Shown here: positions 63,358-64,000 of the stretch, in pieces
Numbering within the stretch: position 1 is the stretch's first letter
How the letters are laid out: each line of letters opens with the position of its first letter
Assembly (NCBI GenBank): GCA_964036045.1
Contig: OZ038388.1
Location: 37,025,447 to 37,089,446, forward strand
Length of the DNA: 64,000 nt
Reading direction: 5' to 3'
DNA from: Eutreptiella sp. 'Long Island Sound 2002'
Lineage: Eukaryota; Euglenozoa; Euglenophyceae; Eutreptiales; Eutreptiaceae
The notes under the pieces: generated by a model
What the model was told of the DNA's origin: nothing
The model's input: only the letters and a program-made list of their open reading frames with translations
The model's database searches: none
Program-made: the position numbers and the translations under genes

Positions 63358-63405
63358 CAGTCAGCCAATCAGTCAGTTAGCCAATCAGTCAGTTAGCCAG
63401 GCCAG
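63358..63405. repeat. AGCCAATCAGTCAGTT tandem units
   Basis: Three units of 16-18 bp: CAGCCAATCAGTCAGTTAG repeated, the last one truncated. Confidence 0.85.
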
Positions 63406-63469
63406 TAGTTAGTCATACAGAAACACACAGTCTGGGTTTTTTGTTGGGTTTTTTGTCAGTGGCAGACTT

Positions 63470-63713
63470 GGCTCCAAGCAGTGGGGAGGAAAGTCATCCT
63501 CAGGACAAGGTGTGGCTGAATGGTAATGCAGCCGACCGCAGACTTTTTGGTCGGCGAATCGAACCCCGCTCGGGCGAATAAGGTGGCGGTGCCGCCGACG
63601 ACAGTTGACAGACCAAGGATTCAAACCGCCAAACGAAAATCCTGCAGCCGTTTGTGTTACCATTCGACCGGGGGTTGTTGTGACAGCAATGTGCCTCCCC
63701 ACTGCTTGGAGCC
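63470..63713. mobile_element. 244-bp hairpin element with tRNA-like core
   Basis: GGCTCCAAGCAGTGGGGAGG at 63470-63489 is perfectly inverted at 63694-63713. Inside, at about 63510-63590, GCTGAATGGTAATGCAG resembles a tRNA D-arm, CCGACC ... GGTCGG an anticodon-like stem, and GCGAATCGAACCCCGC a T-arm. The combination looks like a MITE or an inverted SINE derivative. Confidence 0.6.
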
Positions 63714-64000
63714 TTCCGAGCAAAAACCTTTGACCCCCCCATCCCCACCCCCACCCCCACTCCCCCCCCCCCTCAAAAAAGGGATGTCCGGTTTTAGGGG
63801 ATAGTGGCCTCAGAATCAAAAAATCCATTGGGGGATTGTCTTATTGGGCAAAATAATGATTTTACAAGGGGTTGGACATCCAATATCATGCCTTGGGGTA
63901 TGTGACGCGAATGACCCCAAAAAAGGGGGGTATACGACGCCCGCGCCTGCGCTTGATCTAACAACCTCTCTTCGCGGTGATTTTGGCTCGCTGCTGCATG

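Overview
This window is nuclear DNA from a eukaryote. Genes are sparse and split by GT-AG introns, and most of the sequence is mobile elements and repeats: a TIR DNA transposon carrying introns, a DIRS-like tyrosine-recombinase retroelement, an APE-type LINE, a pogo/Tigger copy, tRNA-derived SINE-like pieces and interstitial TTAGGG-type telomere repeats. The GC-rich composition, long C/G homopolymers, DIRS element and human-type telomere repeat suggest a unicellular alga or similar protist. I cannot name the lineage. A protein O-mannosyltransferase (PMT) exon argues against a land plant.

Layout. 0-11 kb: a nested transposon locus. An intact-looking 6,977-bp element (3502-10478) has inverted ends beginning TGTACCC and a 2-bp GC duplication. 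It carries a spliced gene for a candidate 2OG-Fe(II) dioxygenase, a coiled-coil ORF and a transposase-like gene. It sits inside a second, divergent copy of the same oxygenase gene on the minus strand (10976-10479 joined to 3499-1.7 kb), which also has a frameshift and a TAG stop. Both copies are bracketed by palindromic arrays built on an 11-bp period. The array sequence differs between inner and outer copies, but the arrays occupy equivalent positions. 11-14 kb: decayed sequence. 14-16.3 kb: a 1.15-kb tandem duplication bounded by telomeric repeats. 16.5-20.5 kb: a DIRS-like retroelement (gag-like, tyrosine recombinase, RT, RNase H), decayed. 22.3 kb: a small secreted NTF2-like protein with an Asp tail. 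24-28 kb: AT-richer sequence without genes. 28.5-30.1 kb: a dead pogo/Tigger transposase. 30-36 kb: simple and dispersed repeats. 36-49 kb: a METTL21/VCPKMT-like methyltransferase gene on the minus strand; its two exons (48786-48475 and 37131-36837) join in frame across an 11.3-kb intron that holds a dead LINE and other repeats. 49-59 kb: repeats and weak exon-like ORFs. 59.3-60.3 kb: the last exon of a PMT gene. 61-62.2 kb: a short TIR element around a (Gln-Pro-Lys-Pro)n zinc-finger ORF. 63.5 kb: a small hairpin element containing a tRNA-like core.

The transposase, oxygenase and 11-bp arrays look like parts of one mobile system. I infer that the arrays are repeated binding sites (11 bp is close to one helical turn) and that the oxygenase may act on DNA or chromatin; neither is shown by the sequence. 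The two host genes with good evidence (METTL21-like and PMT) both end in TAG, which argues that the in-frame TAG codons in the mobile-element genes are decay or readthrough rather than a changed genetic code.
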